Positions 47,617 to 57,213 of a stretch of 64,000 bases of DNA are shown piece after piece; positions within the stretch are counted from its first letter, which is position 1, and each line of letters opens with the position of its first letter. A model generated the notes under the pieces. It was not told the origin of the DNA. It saw only the letters and a program-made list of their open reading frames with translations, and searched no databases. The stretch lies in the NCBI GenBank assembly GCA_933822405.4, contig CAKOGP040002202.1, positions 124,001 through 188,000 on the forward strand. The letters are read 5' to 3'. Position numbers and translations under genes: made by a program. This DNA is from Cylindrotheca closterium (taxonomy: Eukaryota; Bacillariophyta; Bacillariophyceae; Bacillariales; Bacillariaceae).

Positions 47617-48102
47617 ATGAGAGAATCACTCCAACGCCAAAACTCCAAGGAAGAACTCCTTCAACAAATCGGAGGGGAGTCCCAGTTCGACTTTATCATC
47701 ATGACATTTTGTGAGAGCATCCAAGAAGATACCACACTGAACGAAGTCTTCAAGGGAATGCATGTCGACACAATGGTCGACTTGATGAATGGCCTCCTTG
47801 ACGCGGCACTTGAAATGTATTCAAGCCGCACAGTTGAAAACGAGGATAATCGCAACCGCATCGTCCTCAAGAACTACGCCCTCTTTGAGATGGGCTTGAA
47901 CAAGGGCCACCTTGAAAAGATGAAGGTCCACTACGAAGCTGCCCTTCGTGACTCCTGGGTGGAAGATAAAGTGTTTGATGAATGCATGCAACGCTTTGAA
48001 TATCTGGAAGCAGTCTTTGACCATGAAGGAAAAGAATTTGAACAGACCGCTGTTGCGGACAAGAAAGCTGTCTCTCGCTTTTTGAATGCCAGATGCGCTT
48101 GA
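47617..48102 (+). CDS. Truncated-globin-like protein lacking haem ligands, copy 2
   Basis: 161 residues from ATG 47617, which follows an A/C-rich leader. Paralogous to the gene at 46104 along its full length: IGGESQFDFIIMTFCESIQE, LNEVFKGMHVDTMVDLM, YALFEMGLNKGHLEKM and VEDKVFDECMQRFEYLEAVF. As in copy 1, a Cys (Cys32) replaces Tyr B10 and Lys85-Asn86 replaces the proximal His F8. The shared Cys and shared loss of ligands mean the change predates the duplication. Retention of both frames, with much divergence between them, suggests selected function. Confidence 0.72.
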   Translation: MRESLQRQNSKEELLQQIGGESQFDFIIMTFCESIQEDTTLNEVFKGMHVDTMVDLMNGLLDAALEMYSSRTVENEDNRNRIVLKNYALFEMGLNKGHLEKMKVHYEAALRDSWVEDKVFDECMQRFEYLEAVFDHEGKEFEQTAVADKKAVSRFLNARCA

Positions 48103-48584
48103 GTCGCGATGGTTGACGTCGAGTGCATGTGTGTTCACAGGTGGCAAGAAGCAACAAAAATTAAGCACACACATACACACAAGTTGAGCGAATTCTTGCA
48201 GTTATCACGCTGTGCTCACATCGTGGAACGTGCTCTAGAAGAGGAGAACACCATCCTTTTCACACCAAGAACAGTAGCACGATGATCCAGTTTTGATGAT
48301 GCAATGCATTGCACCAGCTTTATCTGGCTTCATATCTGGAGATAGGTTTTCACATAGAGCCATAATTATAATCGATCGATTACAAGAAGCAAGTGGAATC
48401 AGTACATTAGCTGAAACATGAATGTAGCAGCCCATTGATTTGTTCCATTCAGAAAAGAAAATCTTGCAGCATTTTCATTTTCGATTTGTCCGATTGCTTC
48501 AGTCTGTACCTGATACGTCTCAAATCTGCCACATCCATCCGACAACCAAAATCCGAAAACAATCTCCCAAAGCAATAATGAAGC
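48103..48584. other. Intergenic region, nothing recognised
   Basis: 482 bp between tandem plus-strand genes, with no gene or motif of note. Confidence 0.5.
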
Positions 48585-49733
48585 ATGGAGCCAGATATCA
48601 AGAAGCCAAAGAAGCTATGGCGTGTCTGGAAGGCGGCTGATGAGTTGGAAGAAAGGCAGAAAGAATTCTATCCTTCTGTCACTCCCAAAATTGTGTCTAT
48701 CCTTCGCCAATGGGGGACAAAATGGGAGGGGAAAGATGGATGGAAATCTCTGCTGGACAAACACAGTCTAGTGCACGAAGCGGAGGAGTCCATCGTTGCG
48801 ATTTACCATTTGATGAAAGGGGTCTCTTCCAGGACTAATCCGTACATTGCAGCTGATGTTTGCGGTGGAAAAGGTCTGTTATCCTTTCTGCTATCTTACT
48901 ACGAAGCACCAAATCTGCATTCCATCATTTTACTCGACAAGGCAGACATTGACTGGAATCATATTCACGAAGCCAACAGCACAGCTGGCCAAGAAAAGAG
49001 GCCACCCATTCATATTTGGAGCGAAACAAACCTACATGACTACGATTCTATTTTGGATCGGTTTCAAGAATTGCCGTATCCTCTTGCAATGACAGGAATA
49101 CATCTATGCAAACAATTGAGTCCTTCCTTCTGTGGACTGGTGAATGGATTGGGACGTGATCGGTGCATCTATGCCTGCCTGAGTCCCTGTTGTATGCCCC
49201 GAGCAATCACTGCACAAAAGAAGAATCCCAACACATCGTACTCAGTGCCCATTCAACAGCTGGAGAATACAGTGGACCGGAATGCCAGGAGAGATTACAT
49301 GGAACGACGAGAACGACTGAAAAGAAAACCAAAAACAGGCCCATGTTTTCACTGCAAAGCCCCTGATCATAACCTGATCGATTGCCAACTTCTTCCGACA
49401 CTGCCAAAGGAAGAACAGACACAGATTCGGCAGGCTTGGCACGTTGCCACCATTCCCTGTTGGAACTGTCTTGAACTTGGCCACTACAAATCGGAATGCC
49501 CTCGGAACAATGATAGTTCAATTCGCAACTCAAAACAGCCACCAATGGTGGATGTGGATGTCACGAACGTGCTCAAGGGTCCAAAGCCTTATGAGACCTA
49601 TTGCAATTTGCTGACGAACGGACTACCGAGTTGGCAATGTCAAGTCATTGAAACGGAACTGGAAAACCAGGAGAAACATCAAGAGGGAAATTGGAATAGT
49701 GGAAGGAAATCAATCTACATTGTCATGAAGTAG
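48585..49733 (+). CDS. TRM13/METTL25-like methyltransferase with two CCHC zinc knuckles
   Basis: 382 residues from ATG 48585. A Rossmann-type SAM-binding motif lies at about 88-100 (AADVCGGKGLLSF), followed by IILLDKADIDW. Further on, GIHLCKQLSPSF and IYACLSPCCMPRAI match the G-x-HLC and CC segments of the TRM13/METTL25 group, which includes tRNA 2'-O-methyltransferase. Two zinc knuckles of form C-x2-C-x4-H-x4-C follow at residues 254-267 (CFHCKAPDHNLIDC) and 292-305 (CWNCLELGHYKSEC), probably binding RNA. It therefore probably methylates or binds an RNA. Trm13 itself has other zinc fingers at its N-terminus, so this arrangement is unusual. Confidence 0.72.
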   Translation: MEPDIKKPKKLWRVWKAADELEERQKEFYPSVTPKIVSILRQWGTKWEGKDGWKSLLDKHSLVHEAEESIVAIYHLMKGVSSRTNPYIAADVCGGKGLLSFLLSYYEAPNLHSIILLDKADIDWNHIHEANSTAGQEKRPPIHIWSETNLHDYDSILDRFQELPYPLAMTGIHLCKQLSPSFCGLVNGLGRDRCIYACLSPCCMPRAITAQKKNPNTSYSVPIQQLENTVDRNARRDYMERRERLKRKPKTGPCFHCKAPDHNLIDCQLLPTLPKEEQTQIRQAWHVATIPCWNCLELGHYKSECPRNNDSSIRNSKQPPMVDVDVTNVLKGPKPYETYCNLLTNGLPSWQCQVIETELENQEKHQEGNWNSGRKSIYIVMK

Positions 49734-50024
49734 AACTTTTGATCATGCGATGATAGCGATTCCAACTGCGGCTCTGAACCAAAATGCAAAAAGACTCCGT
49801 TGTACACCTTGATACAAATAACATGGCTTCGTATTTGGTTAACTTCGATGCTGAAAAATTCCGACTGAATAAGGCACATCAACATTCCGATTGGTTCCAT
49901 CTCTCGCTAGATGCCTTGGTTTCTCGGATGAATCTATGGATCAATGAATGAATCAGTCGGAGTCTACTTCAAAGATTTTGGATGTATAATAAACAGAATA
50001 GAATTTAATGCATTACACAATCAC

Positions 50025-50606
50025 CTATATTCGATGGTCGATGGTTGTATCAAATAGGAACCGCTGTGGATCTACTGATAAAAATTGGCGTTTACTGGCA
50101 CCTGATCTCGGGAGTCGTTGAAGACTGGATGAGTATGATAGATATTGAATTCCCTTTTTGACTGGGCTGGTTGGGTGGTTATTCGTCTTCGCATTTTCGT
50201 CATCCTCGAAAAAGCAGCGGAGGTCACTGATGCTACAAATGTCGTCGTCCATCTCCATCTCCTCCAACGGTCTGGTTTCCATGGCAGCAGAAAGGGGCTG
50301 ATGCGGCATAGCACTATTGCTATCATTGCTATCCCCATACATGCTCTGGATGTCGTCGTCCATTTCAAATGACGCTGCTTCCAAAAGCCGGTTCTTTTGG
50401 GCCCAGTTATTGCTATCCTTGTGGTTGGTGGGCATATCGATCATTACATCATATGACCTGCTTCTTAATGTAGAAGATGTGTGGAGTGACATCGATCTAA
50501 AATGAAGGGATGTCAAGGAAGAACAAGATGATATTGAGTCACCAAGTGATGCAGATACCATCGCAGGCGTCGAGGATGTCTTCATGTGAAATTTTTCCGA
50601 TTTCAT
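50025..50606 (-). CDS. Small Ser-rich hypothetical protein
   Basis: 193 residues from ATG 50606. Ser-rich N-terminus; two similar acidic motifs (FEMDDDIQSMYGDS and MEMDDDICSISDLRCFFEDD) separated by about 30 residues; a Tyr/Ser-rich C-terminal part. No known domain. The paired acidic-hydrophobic motifs could be short interaction motifs. Retained because of its codon pattern and clean ATG, but coding status is only moderately supported. Confidence 0.5.
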   Translation of the reverse strand: MKSEKFHMKTSSTPAMVSASLGDSISSCSSLTSLHFRSMSLHTSSTLRSRSYDVMIDMPTNHKDSNNWAQKNRLLEAASFEMDDDIQSMYGDSNDSNSAMPHQPLSAAMETRPLEEMEMDDDICSISDLRCFFEDDENAKTNNHPTSPVKKGIQYLSYSSSLQRLPRSGASKRQFLSVDPQRFLFDTTIDHRI

Positions 50607-51379
50607 TTTTATGCTGTGCGCAGAAGTGAAGTTGCTTCTGATTATGTGAGATACTTCCGATTTTGAGATATTTTCCAGGCATAGATGTTCTGATCAGACC
50701 CTGAATTGACAGATGTATTGATGTGTTTGGATACCGGTACGACAGCAGATGACATGAAAGATCCCACGTATTCTCATTCTTTCGTGTCAAAATCACTGTT
50801 TCAGGTTCTTTTTTATATTTAATAACACCTTTTATATTTAAAATAAAAAGCTTATTTCCACGCGAAGCTGATAAAACTGCTGGCCGGTACCGGTACCTGG
50901 TACCGATGCGACGTGAAATGACGATCTTGACATTCTCATCCAAGGAAGAAGAATTGCTGTCTACAATACCGCCAGACATATCACAAGCCCTGGAACCGAA
51001 ACGGAGATTGGAAAATGGTATCTACTGATTTGTGTTCGTATCAAGTAGAGACAAATGTTACTGTCGGTATGCCATGTGATCCCTACAACTCAAGACAAGA
51101 CAGAAATGAATCATCTAGTAGTACCTCTAGTAGTAATAGTAATAGTAATAGTAATAGTGGTGGTGGTGGTAGTTGTAGGAGTACACCAGCAGTCCAAGTA
51201 GTACTACCATGCATGAAAAGGAGCCCAATTCGTGTATGGTCTCTATGTAGGCATTTAGCAAAGACTTTCATTCTACGGTACGCATTAGCAAGAAAGATAT
51301 AATACGTGGTGGCGCCTTGGTCTAGATGATGCAGGGAAGCTGCGGGCAAGCAAGAGAGCTGACCCATATGATCCTGCGT
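50607..51379. other. Intergenic region with palindromic cluster and AGT/AAT microsatellite
   Basis: Contains ATACCGGTAC at 50731-50740, a dense palindromic block CCGGTACCGGTACCTGGTACC at 50884-50904, and a TAGTAG/TAATAG microsatellite at about 51116-51155 followed by GGTGGTGG. Two open frames across it (50539-50979 minus, 51015-51302 plus) have no recognisable features and are not called. Confidence 0.5.
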
Positions 51380-52939
51380 TTACCGATGTGCATTCCGTGT
51401 CATCATGGTCAGTTTTTCCTTTCGTTGTTTTTCCAAAGCTTGCTTTTCCATTTTCAGTTTGTCATGTTCTCTTTTTGTTTTTTGAAGCCAAGTCAGCTTT
51501 TCCTTTTTCAGCATTTCATTTTCTTGCTTGGTTTTCTGAAGCAATCGTCCAACTCCTTGGATTTCTAGATTCAGTTTTCCCTTCTTCAGTTTCTCGGTTT
51601 CCCTTTTGTTCCTCTTAAGCAATGTTATCTTTTCCTTTTTCAGTTTTTCCTTTTCTTGCTGTGTTTTCTGAAGTAATTGTACCACGCTTTGAATCTTCTG
51701 CACCATTGCTTGTTGGCTGATGGCCATTTCATGAATCACAGTTTCCAACTTAGTCAGACGCGCCCCCGATTCCAGATACTTTGACTTCGACTCGGAGAGT
51801 TCCTTTTCTAGTTTGTCAATAGCCTCATTCGCTTCGTTGGATGCGTTGTCGGACTGACGCATGCTTTCGGCACCAGCATTTTGTGCCGTGCTTTCTTCCC
51901 AGCTCACATCGTGAGTGTCCTCCCGTTTGACAGATATCCCTTGCTCTTCCCCATGCTGCTCTTCCTGTACTGTTTCCAATGACTGGCTCGGGAGTCCTTC
52001 ATCTTGCTTCGATTTTTTGACTTGTTCCCCAGTCAACACATTGTCATTGTCATCATCGACGCGGTCCCCTTGTACTTGCAACTGATGTTCGCCTTGTTCT
52101 GTCTGCAAGGCTCCCCCTTCATCTTGCAATTGTTTTTGCGCTTCTTCGAACTGTTGTTTCCAGAACTGCACTTGGGAATCCCATTCCTCTTCATCTTCTT
52201 TGGCTCTCATTTGTTGGAGCTCCAGCTGAAGTTTGTGGACATTCATGACGTCCTCCCTTTTCCGCCGTTCAGCTTCGAGTTGGTCTTCAGCTACGTTCAA
52301 TTGATCTTGGAATATTTCTCGGATTGTAAAATGCTCAGATTTCAACCTTTCTTTATCGTTTCGAACTTCTATCAGTTCCTCTTGCAAGTCATGCACTTGC
52401 TTCTTGATCTCTTCGAGCATGGACTGTGATTCCTCAAGCTGTATCGCAACCTCATCTTCAGGGAAACAATTTAAGTTTCGTCGCAAGATTTCATCAATGT
52501 TCAGACTGTGAACGTAATGTCCATTAGGATCTTCAGGTCCACCTTGCGAGTGTCCTTGTTGGCGTTGATATACTTTCAACTTTGTTTCAAGTTCGTCTTG
52601 TTGTTGCTGTTGCTTTGTGACTACTTTGCGCAGTTTCAGCAACTCTTGGCGTTCCCGTTTCCAATTTTTAATCTCTTGTTTCATCCGGATCATTGTGGAC
52701 TGGTCAAACTCTAATGCATCAGTTTCTTCAAAGAGGTCACTCTGGGGAACGTGGAAACCCAAATAACTCTCATCTTCCATATTCTGATCATATTCTTCGT
52801 GCATATCATAGTCACTGAAACAGCTAAGAGTTGCCGTAGGTGAATCTACTGGTGGATCTATGGATTGAATCTTTTCCCTCTTTCGCATAGAGTTATTAGG
52901 ATTGTCCAACATGATTTCAATGGAGATCTCGTCTTTCAT
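51380..52939 (-). CDS. Long coiled-coil protein
   Basis: 519 residues from ATG 52939. After an acidic N-terminus (FSDYDMHEEYDQNMEDE), most of the protein is heptad-type coiled coil rich in Glu, Lys, Gln and Leu (about 85-300 and 360-519), broken by a hinge with KREDTHDVSWEESTAQN. The C-terminal coil has near-repeats of the form LLQKTQQEKEKLKKEKITLL and related units. Likely a dimeric cytoskeletal, tethering or scaffold protein. No specific family can be assigned; its codon use and length support a real gene. Confidence 0.7.
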   Translation of the reverse strand: MKDEISIEIMLDNPNNSMRKREKIQSIDPPVDSPTATLSCFSDYDMHEEYDQNMEDESYLGFHVPQSDLFEETDALEFDQSTMIRMKQEIKNWKRERQELLKLRKVVTKQQQQQDELETKLKVYQRQQGHSQGGPEDPNGHYVHSLNIDEILRRNLNCFPEDEVAIQLEESQSMLEEIKKQVHDLQEELIEVRNDKERLKSEHFTIREIFQDQLNVAEDQLEAERRKREDVMNVHKLQLELQQMRAKEDEEEWDSQVQFWKQQFEEAQKQLQDEGGALQTEQGEHQLQVQGDRVDDDNDNVLTGEQVKKSKQDEGLPSQSLETVQEEQHGEEQGISVKREDTHDVSWEESTAQNAGAESMRQSDNASNEANEAIDKLEKELSESKSKYLESGARLTKLETVIHEMAISQQAMVQKIQSVVQLLQKTQQEKEKLKKEKITLLKRNKRETEKLKKGKLNLEIQGVGRLLQKTKQENEMLKKEKLTWLQKTKREHDKLKMEKQALEKQRKEKLTMMTRNAHR

Positions 52940-53469
52940 GATGAAAGAGCTGATTTTGACTGTTGAAGAGACTATTCTCCTTGTTGGTAAGCAGAATGCA
53001 ACGAAATTTGTTTACGACGGATCAGAAAAGATTCAACCCTGTTAGCTTGAAGTGCTGGATGTGTCTTCGTCCTCCTTGCATATACGGTAGTGCGAGGTTC
53101 AAGGTTATTCAAAGCGATGACAACACTTTCACGATTTTGAAATGCTTGCGGGCTTCGAATAAACACACGTTGCAGAACGAAAACAAGTGGGGATAACGCT
53201 CAAAATAGTTATCGGCTGTATACAGCTCTGAATATTTTATATACAATGAGAACCTTGCTTTACGGGCGATATAATTAGCCAAAACGAGATTTGAATTTTT
53301 TCTCGAGTTCACAATTTGACCAATCTGATACAAACATACCCCACCAATTGTGACGAGAGTTGATGACGATGATTGACTTGTTCTTTCAAAATATTATGCA
53401 TTATGTTATCTACAGTATTTCATGTCTTCGGTATTCATCCTTCTCGAATAGCCATTGCTATCCGTGCGA
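52940..53469. other. Intergenic region, no gene seen
   Basis: 530 bp between two minus-strand genes. AT-rich, without recognisable features. Confidence 0.45.
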
Positions 53470-55782
53470 TCATATGCAAGGATTTCGAAAGGGTTCAATC
53501 TTCTCCTTGTAGAGCTTCTCTGCTTCCGCAGCTTTTCCCTGTTCAAATGCTATGTCCACCATCTTCTGGTAGGTTGATAATATCATTGGATGGTCTTCTC
53601 TAAGATCTTTCTGCCATATTTGCAGGGCTCGCTTGAACATCCTTCCAGCATCCAAATAGCTACCTTGATTTGCCATTGCATGCCCCATGTGATTGAACAG
53701 TAATGTCGTATCGGGATGATTGTAGCCAATCTTCTTCAATCGGATGTCTAGTGAATCCTGATACATGTCCATTGCATCTCTATATCGGCCTTGGTTGCAG
53801 AGAATGTTGCCGATTCTGTGATATCTGGATGCAATCAATAGATGATCATGGACATGGGCTTGCAAGCCGATCCCCAGGATATTGTGATATGCCTCTATGG
53901 CTTCATGTTCATTGTCTTTGTGCTTTGAGATTTTCTCGACAATGCCACACGCCGCTGCTCCATCTGGATGGTTGGCTCCAAGGCAAATCTTTTCGAGCGC
54001 GCGGGACTCTTGATACACCGCGGTGGCCTCCTCGCATTTGTGCTGGCTGAAATACAGATCTCCAAGAGCATTGTGCATTCGTCCAGCATCTGGATACTCC
54101 GGTGCCAGAGCCATTGCCCGCATCTCAAGAGCATTCTTGTACAGTTTTGTCGTGAAATCTTCGGCGTCATTTGTTCCCCAGAACAATTTCGATGTGGCAA
54201 TGTACCTGGTTTCTCGCAATTCATATCGGAAGACTTCCTTGTGCATTATCAATGCCTCGTCGTGCTTGTCTTGGTCAACGAAAATGTTCTCCAACTTTTG
54301 AAATGTTGTTCTTACCCATGGATCGTATGGTCCAAGGGCGGCCGAAAAAGTCTCAAGTGACTTTTTGTAGTACTTGACTGCTTCATTCCACCTACCGAGT
54401 TTGGTCAAAACATCTGCCATGGTGTTGCTTAGAATTGCAGTATCCAAAGTGTCTTGTCCAACGAATTGCAATCGAATATCAAAACCTTTCTTATACATCT
54501 GGATTGCTTCCGTGTACTTGCTTTCGGCATTCTTAAGATGTCCTATTTTGATGCAAACCATAGCTACCGATGGGTGCCACCGACCATTGGCTTTCGTCGT
54601 GAAAGAAAGGTATTCTTCATACATTTTTAACTTTGTCTTGCGTCTGGATTTATAGTCTTGCTTTTGAATTTTCATCTTGATTTGAAGTGCTTCCTCGAAC
54701 ATTTTCATGGCAAAATCATGATTGCCGTGTTTGCGCAAAACGGTTCCAATCCTCTTGAATATCGACGCTGCAACTTGCAACTCTTCGCAACCTCCGTGTC
54801 TCGCTCGATGCAATTCTGACCGGAGCGCCCCCTGATACATTGTCAGTGCTTCATCATGATTGCCTTGAATATCCAATGCATCTCCCAGCTGTCGGTATAT
54901 TGTACCAAGCCATCGGTCATTCGGTTTCAAAATACGAGTAAATATTCGCAGCGCCCGTCGATAGGTGGATACTGCTTCCTCCAATTTGTCTGCAGTCATT
55001 AACAAATCACCCATATAACTATACAATATTCCTACACATGCATCGAGGTATTCCTTTCCAAGAGTTTTCAATCGAATCATCAGAGCCTGCTGAAACATTT
55101 GCGTCGCTTCTGAAAGTTTTCCGTGATGATGAAGTATGTTCGCCATTCGATGATACCTGGTGGCAACGAGCGGATGATCTTTCCCGTGAGTCTTTAAAGC
55201 AGCATCCAAAGCTTCTTGGTGAGTCTGGAGTGTTCCAGATGGAGATTCGAATTGCTGAGCGTCAGCATCCAAATGCGTTGGGTCGGTAGTATCACCGCAA
55301 TTATGGTCATGATCATGTCCTCCAATTCTCGATCGTATCTCTAATGCTTCTTGGTATAATTCAATCGCTTGGTGGTGCCTTTTTACATCGCCAAGGACAG
55401 CACTCGTTCTTGAATACGTTGTCGCTATTTCTGAATAATAATACAATCCGCGACTTGTCAAGGATGATTCTTGTTGTGAGGACAAAACCAACACGGTTTG
55501 ATATTTCCTAATGACTTGTTCCAATTGCTCCTTTGCTTCCATGACGATCTTGGCGGCATCCAAATCGCAGGGTCTACAAAATGAATTACGACTCGAGTCC
55601 TGGGATTGAGGCGTGCTGAAGCTGAAGCTGGTGCTGGAAGAAACGGGGCTATAATCCTCGTCGCCATCGGATGATGAGAACGACGACGATGTCATCATGG
55701 CAGAATCCAGAGTCCAGGGTGTAATTTTGGAAAGGCTGGAAATTTCACCCGACCAATCCACATAGCGCGCCCGAGGTGACAT
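53470..55782 (-). CDS. Kinesin-light-chain-type TPR protein
   Basis: 770 residues from ATG 55782 (MSPRARYVDW), the first ATG in frame; upstream codons lack an ATG. After a Ser-rich start, at least ten tetratricopeptide repeats of about 42 residues fill the protein, e.g. HHQAIELYQEALEIRSRIGG, GKLSEATQMFQQALMIRLKTLG, NHDEALTMYQGALRSEL and GRYRDAMDMYQDSLDIRLKKIG, often followed by HPD or similar turns as in kinesin light chain and NPHP3-type repeats. Such arrays bind peptide motifs and scaffold complexes. Diatom genomes carry many of these genes; the partner is unknown. No kinase or enzymatic domain was seen. Confidence 0.85.
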   Translation of the reverse strand: MSPRARYVDWSGEISSLSKITPWTLDSAMMTSSSFSSSDGDEDYSPVSSSTSFSFSTPQSQDSSRNSFCRPCDLDAAKIVMEAKEQLEQVIRKYQTVLVLSSQQESSLTSRGLYYYSEIATTYSRTSAVLGDVKRHHQAIELYQEALEIRSRIGGHDHDHNCGDTTDPTHLDADAQQFESPSGTLQTHQEALDAALKTHGKDHPLVATRYHRMANILHHHGKLSEATQMFQQALMIRLKTLGKEYLDACVGILYSYMGDLLMTADKLEEAVSTYRRALRIFTRILKPNDRWLGTIYRQLGDALDIQGNHDEALTMYQGALRSELHRARHGGCEELQVAASIFKRIGTVLRKHGNHDFAMKMFEEALQIKMKIQKQDYKSRRKTKLKMYEEYLSFTTKANGRWHPSVAMVCIKIGHLKNAESKYTEAIQMYKKGFDIRLQFVGQDTLDTAILSNTMADVLTKLGRWNEAVKYYKKSLETFSAALGPYDPWVRTTFQKLENIFVDQDKHDEALIMHKEVFRYELRETRYIATSKLFWGTNDAEDFTTKLYKNALEMRAMALAPEYPDAGRMHNALGDLYFSQHKCEEATAVYQESRALEKICLGANHPDGAAACGIVEKISKHKDNEHEAIEAYHNILGIGLQAHVHDHLLIASRYHRIGNILCNQGRYRDAMDMYQDSLDIRLKKIGYNHPDTTLLFNHMGHAMANQGSYLDAGRMFKRALQIWQKDLREDHPMILSTYQKMVDIAFEQGKAAEAEKLYKEKIEPFRNPCI

Positions 55783-56544
55783 GCTGAATTTGGAAACCAC
55801 GTCTGTGGGTGCAAAGGGAGAGAAATAGTCGATGAGAATGGAATGAAGAATCAATGAATGAATGAACCATGCTACAGGTATTTTAATAGTATCGCCTGGT
55901 TTTACGAAAATTCAGCGGGTGGAAACAAAGGCAAAGCCTTACCTATTTCAAGCTCTGGAACCATTGTTTGCAATTCAATGTTTGGAATAGATCAACATTC
56001 ACGGTACAGCGACAACAGAATCTTTCTATTATAATATATCGCTCTCAGTGTTACGGTACCGGTACTATCTGGTGAAAAATTTCATCAATATTCGAAAATA
56101 TTGCGCTGTGTCACGCCGCGTCATTGGTTTTCGTCGAAGATTTGATTTTTACAAGAACTCTGAACTCTGGACAAGAGTAACGCGATCAAAACGTATCCGA
56201 CGAAGGACGAGCGGCGTTTTGGAATACTGGAGAACGGAGCGGCTTTGAGTGAGGGACCCCCTGCTTATTGCTTGGGACCACTTCCAATTTTCCAGACCTT
56301 TTTTCCTTCGCAGAACGTGTAATTACGTTCGTTGGTGCGATTCTTTCTATTCCATTCATCCGCGGTCATCCGTCCAATTATCAACCATACTGTTCCGTGT
56401 GTCAGTGGAGACTTCCAAAGCGGAAGAAAGCCATTTTCAAGCTACCGTATTAGTAGAGCAGAGTTTTCTCCACACTTTTTACCTTTTACATTCCCGAAAA
56501 CGCCAATTTGCTACGATCCGCGCAGGGCTCATAATTTTACAATC
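55783..56544. other. Upstream region of the tandem array
   Basis: 762 bp. Has ACGGTACCGGTACT at 56053-56066. From about 56398 it is a diverged version of the array spacer at 57617 onward (shared GTGTCAGTGG and GCCATTTTCA cores). No separate gene supported. Confidence 0.45.
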
Positions 56545-57213
56545 ATGACCTTTTACAAACAACAACAACAGCAGCTAGCTATCATCGAGCTCAACAACCT
56601 TACTGTTGATGCTCTTCGCCAACAACACTTCTACAATGCCATTACATCATCGTCATCGGCATTGAAGTGCTACAAAGCTATACAGCAAAGTACTACTAAC
56701 GAGCTTCTATCTTGCTCCTTCTTTGCTGCACCAGAGGATTATTGCATTGATCAATCCATGCTCCTTTCGGAACCAAATCCAAACGCAACGGGCCATAGTA
56801 CTAATAGTAGTACATTCATCTACGACCTTGGTATCCCAGTACCTCCTGGTGCGGATGCCACCATTGTGGCGACCATTCTCATTTTCAATCTGGCCCTCGC
56901 ATATCAGCTGTGCGGAAACCAGCAGCAGTATGACACCAAGATGCTTCTCAAGGCAAAGCAATTGTACGAGCTCGCACACAAGGGATTGGACGTTGACCAG
57001 AATGTGCACTTTCACTTTGCCATTATCAATAACATTGCTGTGATCGAACACCAGATCGGTAACACTGCAGCATCCAAGGATAACTTTGAATACTTGATGT
57101 CCTTATTCATGCTTTTGGTGGACCGAGGAACCAACAGTGTGGGACTCCGTCACATGAATGGTTTTTTGGTGAATCTTCCATCCACTAGTGTCAACGCGGC
57201 TCATGCCGCATAG
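56545..57213 (+). CDS. PolyQ helical-repeat (TPR-like) protein, array copy 1
   Basis: 222 residues from ATG 56545. A short Gln run (MTFYKQQQQQ) precedes an all-helical domain: LNNLTVDALRQQHFYNAI, FNLALAYQLCGNQQQYDTKM, KAKQLYELAHKGL and FAIINNIAVIEHQIGNTAAS, arranged like two to three degenerate TPRs. From residue ~13 it differs from copies 2 and 3 at hardly any position (His versus Gln in LRQQHFY). The 5' end and upstream DNA differ more than the body. No targeting signal. Role unknown, probably protein binding. Confidence 0.8.
   Translation: MTFYKQQQQQLAIIELNNLTVDALRQQHFYNAITSSSSALKCYKAIQQSTTNELLSCSFFAAPEDYCIDQSMLLSEPNPNATGHSTNSSTFIYDLGIPVPPGADATIVATILIFNLALAYQLCGNQQQYDTKMLLKAKQLYELAHKGLDVDQNVHFHFAIINNIAVIEHQIGNTAASKDNFEYLMSLFMLLVDRGTNSVGLRHMNGFLVNLPSTSVNAAHAA

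Noticed and set aside
46104..48102. Pair called as ordinary haem-binding truncated haemoglobins
   Set aside because: The fold signature is present but the proximal His, Tyr B10 and E7 Gln are missing in both.
50539..50979. 146-codon minus-strand frame
   Set aside because: Overlaps the start of the 193-residue gene and crosses intergenic palindromes; no recognisable protein features.
51015..51302. 95-codon plus-strand frame over the AGT/AAT microsatellite
   Set aside because: Mostly low-complexity Ser/Asn/Gly from the microsatellite; no domain and no second line of support.
56332..56544. Upstream extension of array copy 1
   Set aside because: Begins at TTG and corresponds to spacer DNA in the other copies; ATG 56545 matches the starts of copies 2 and 3.
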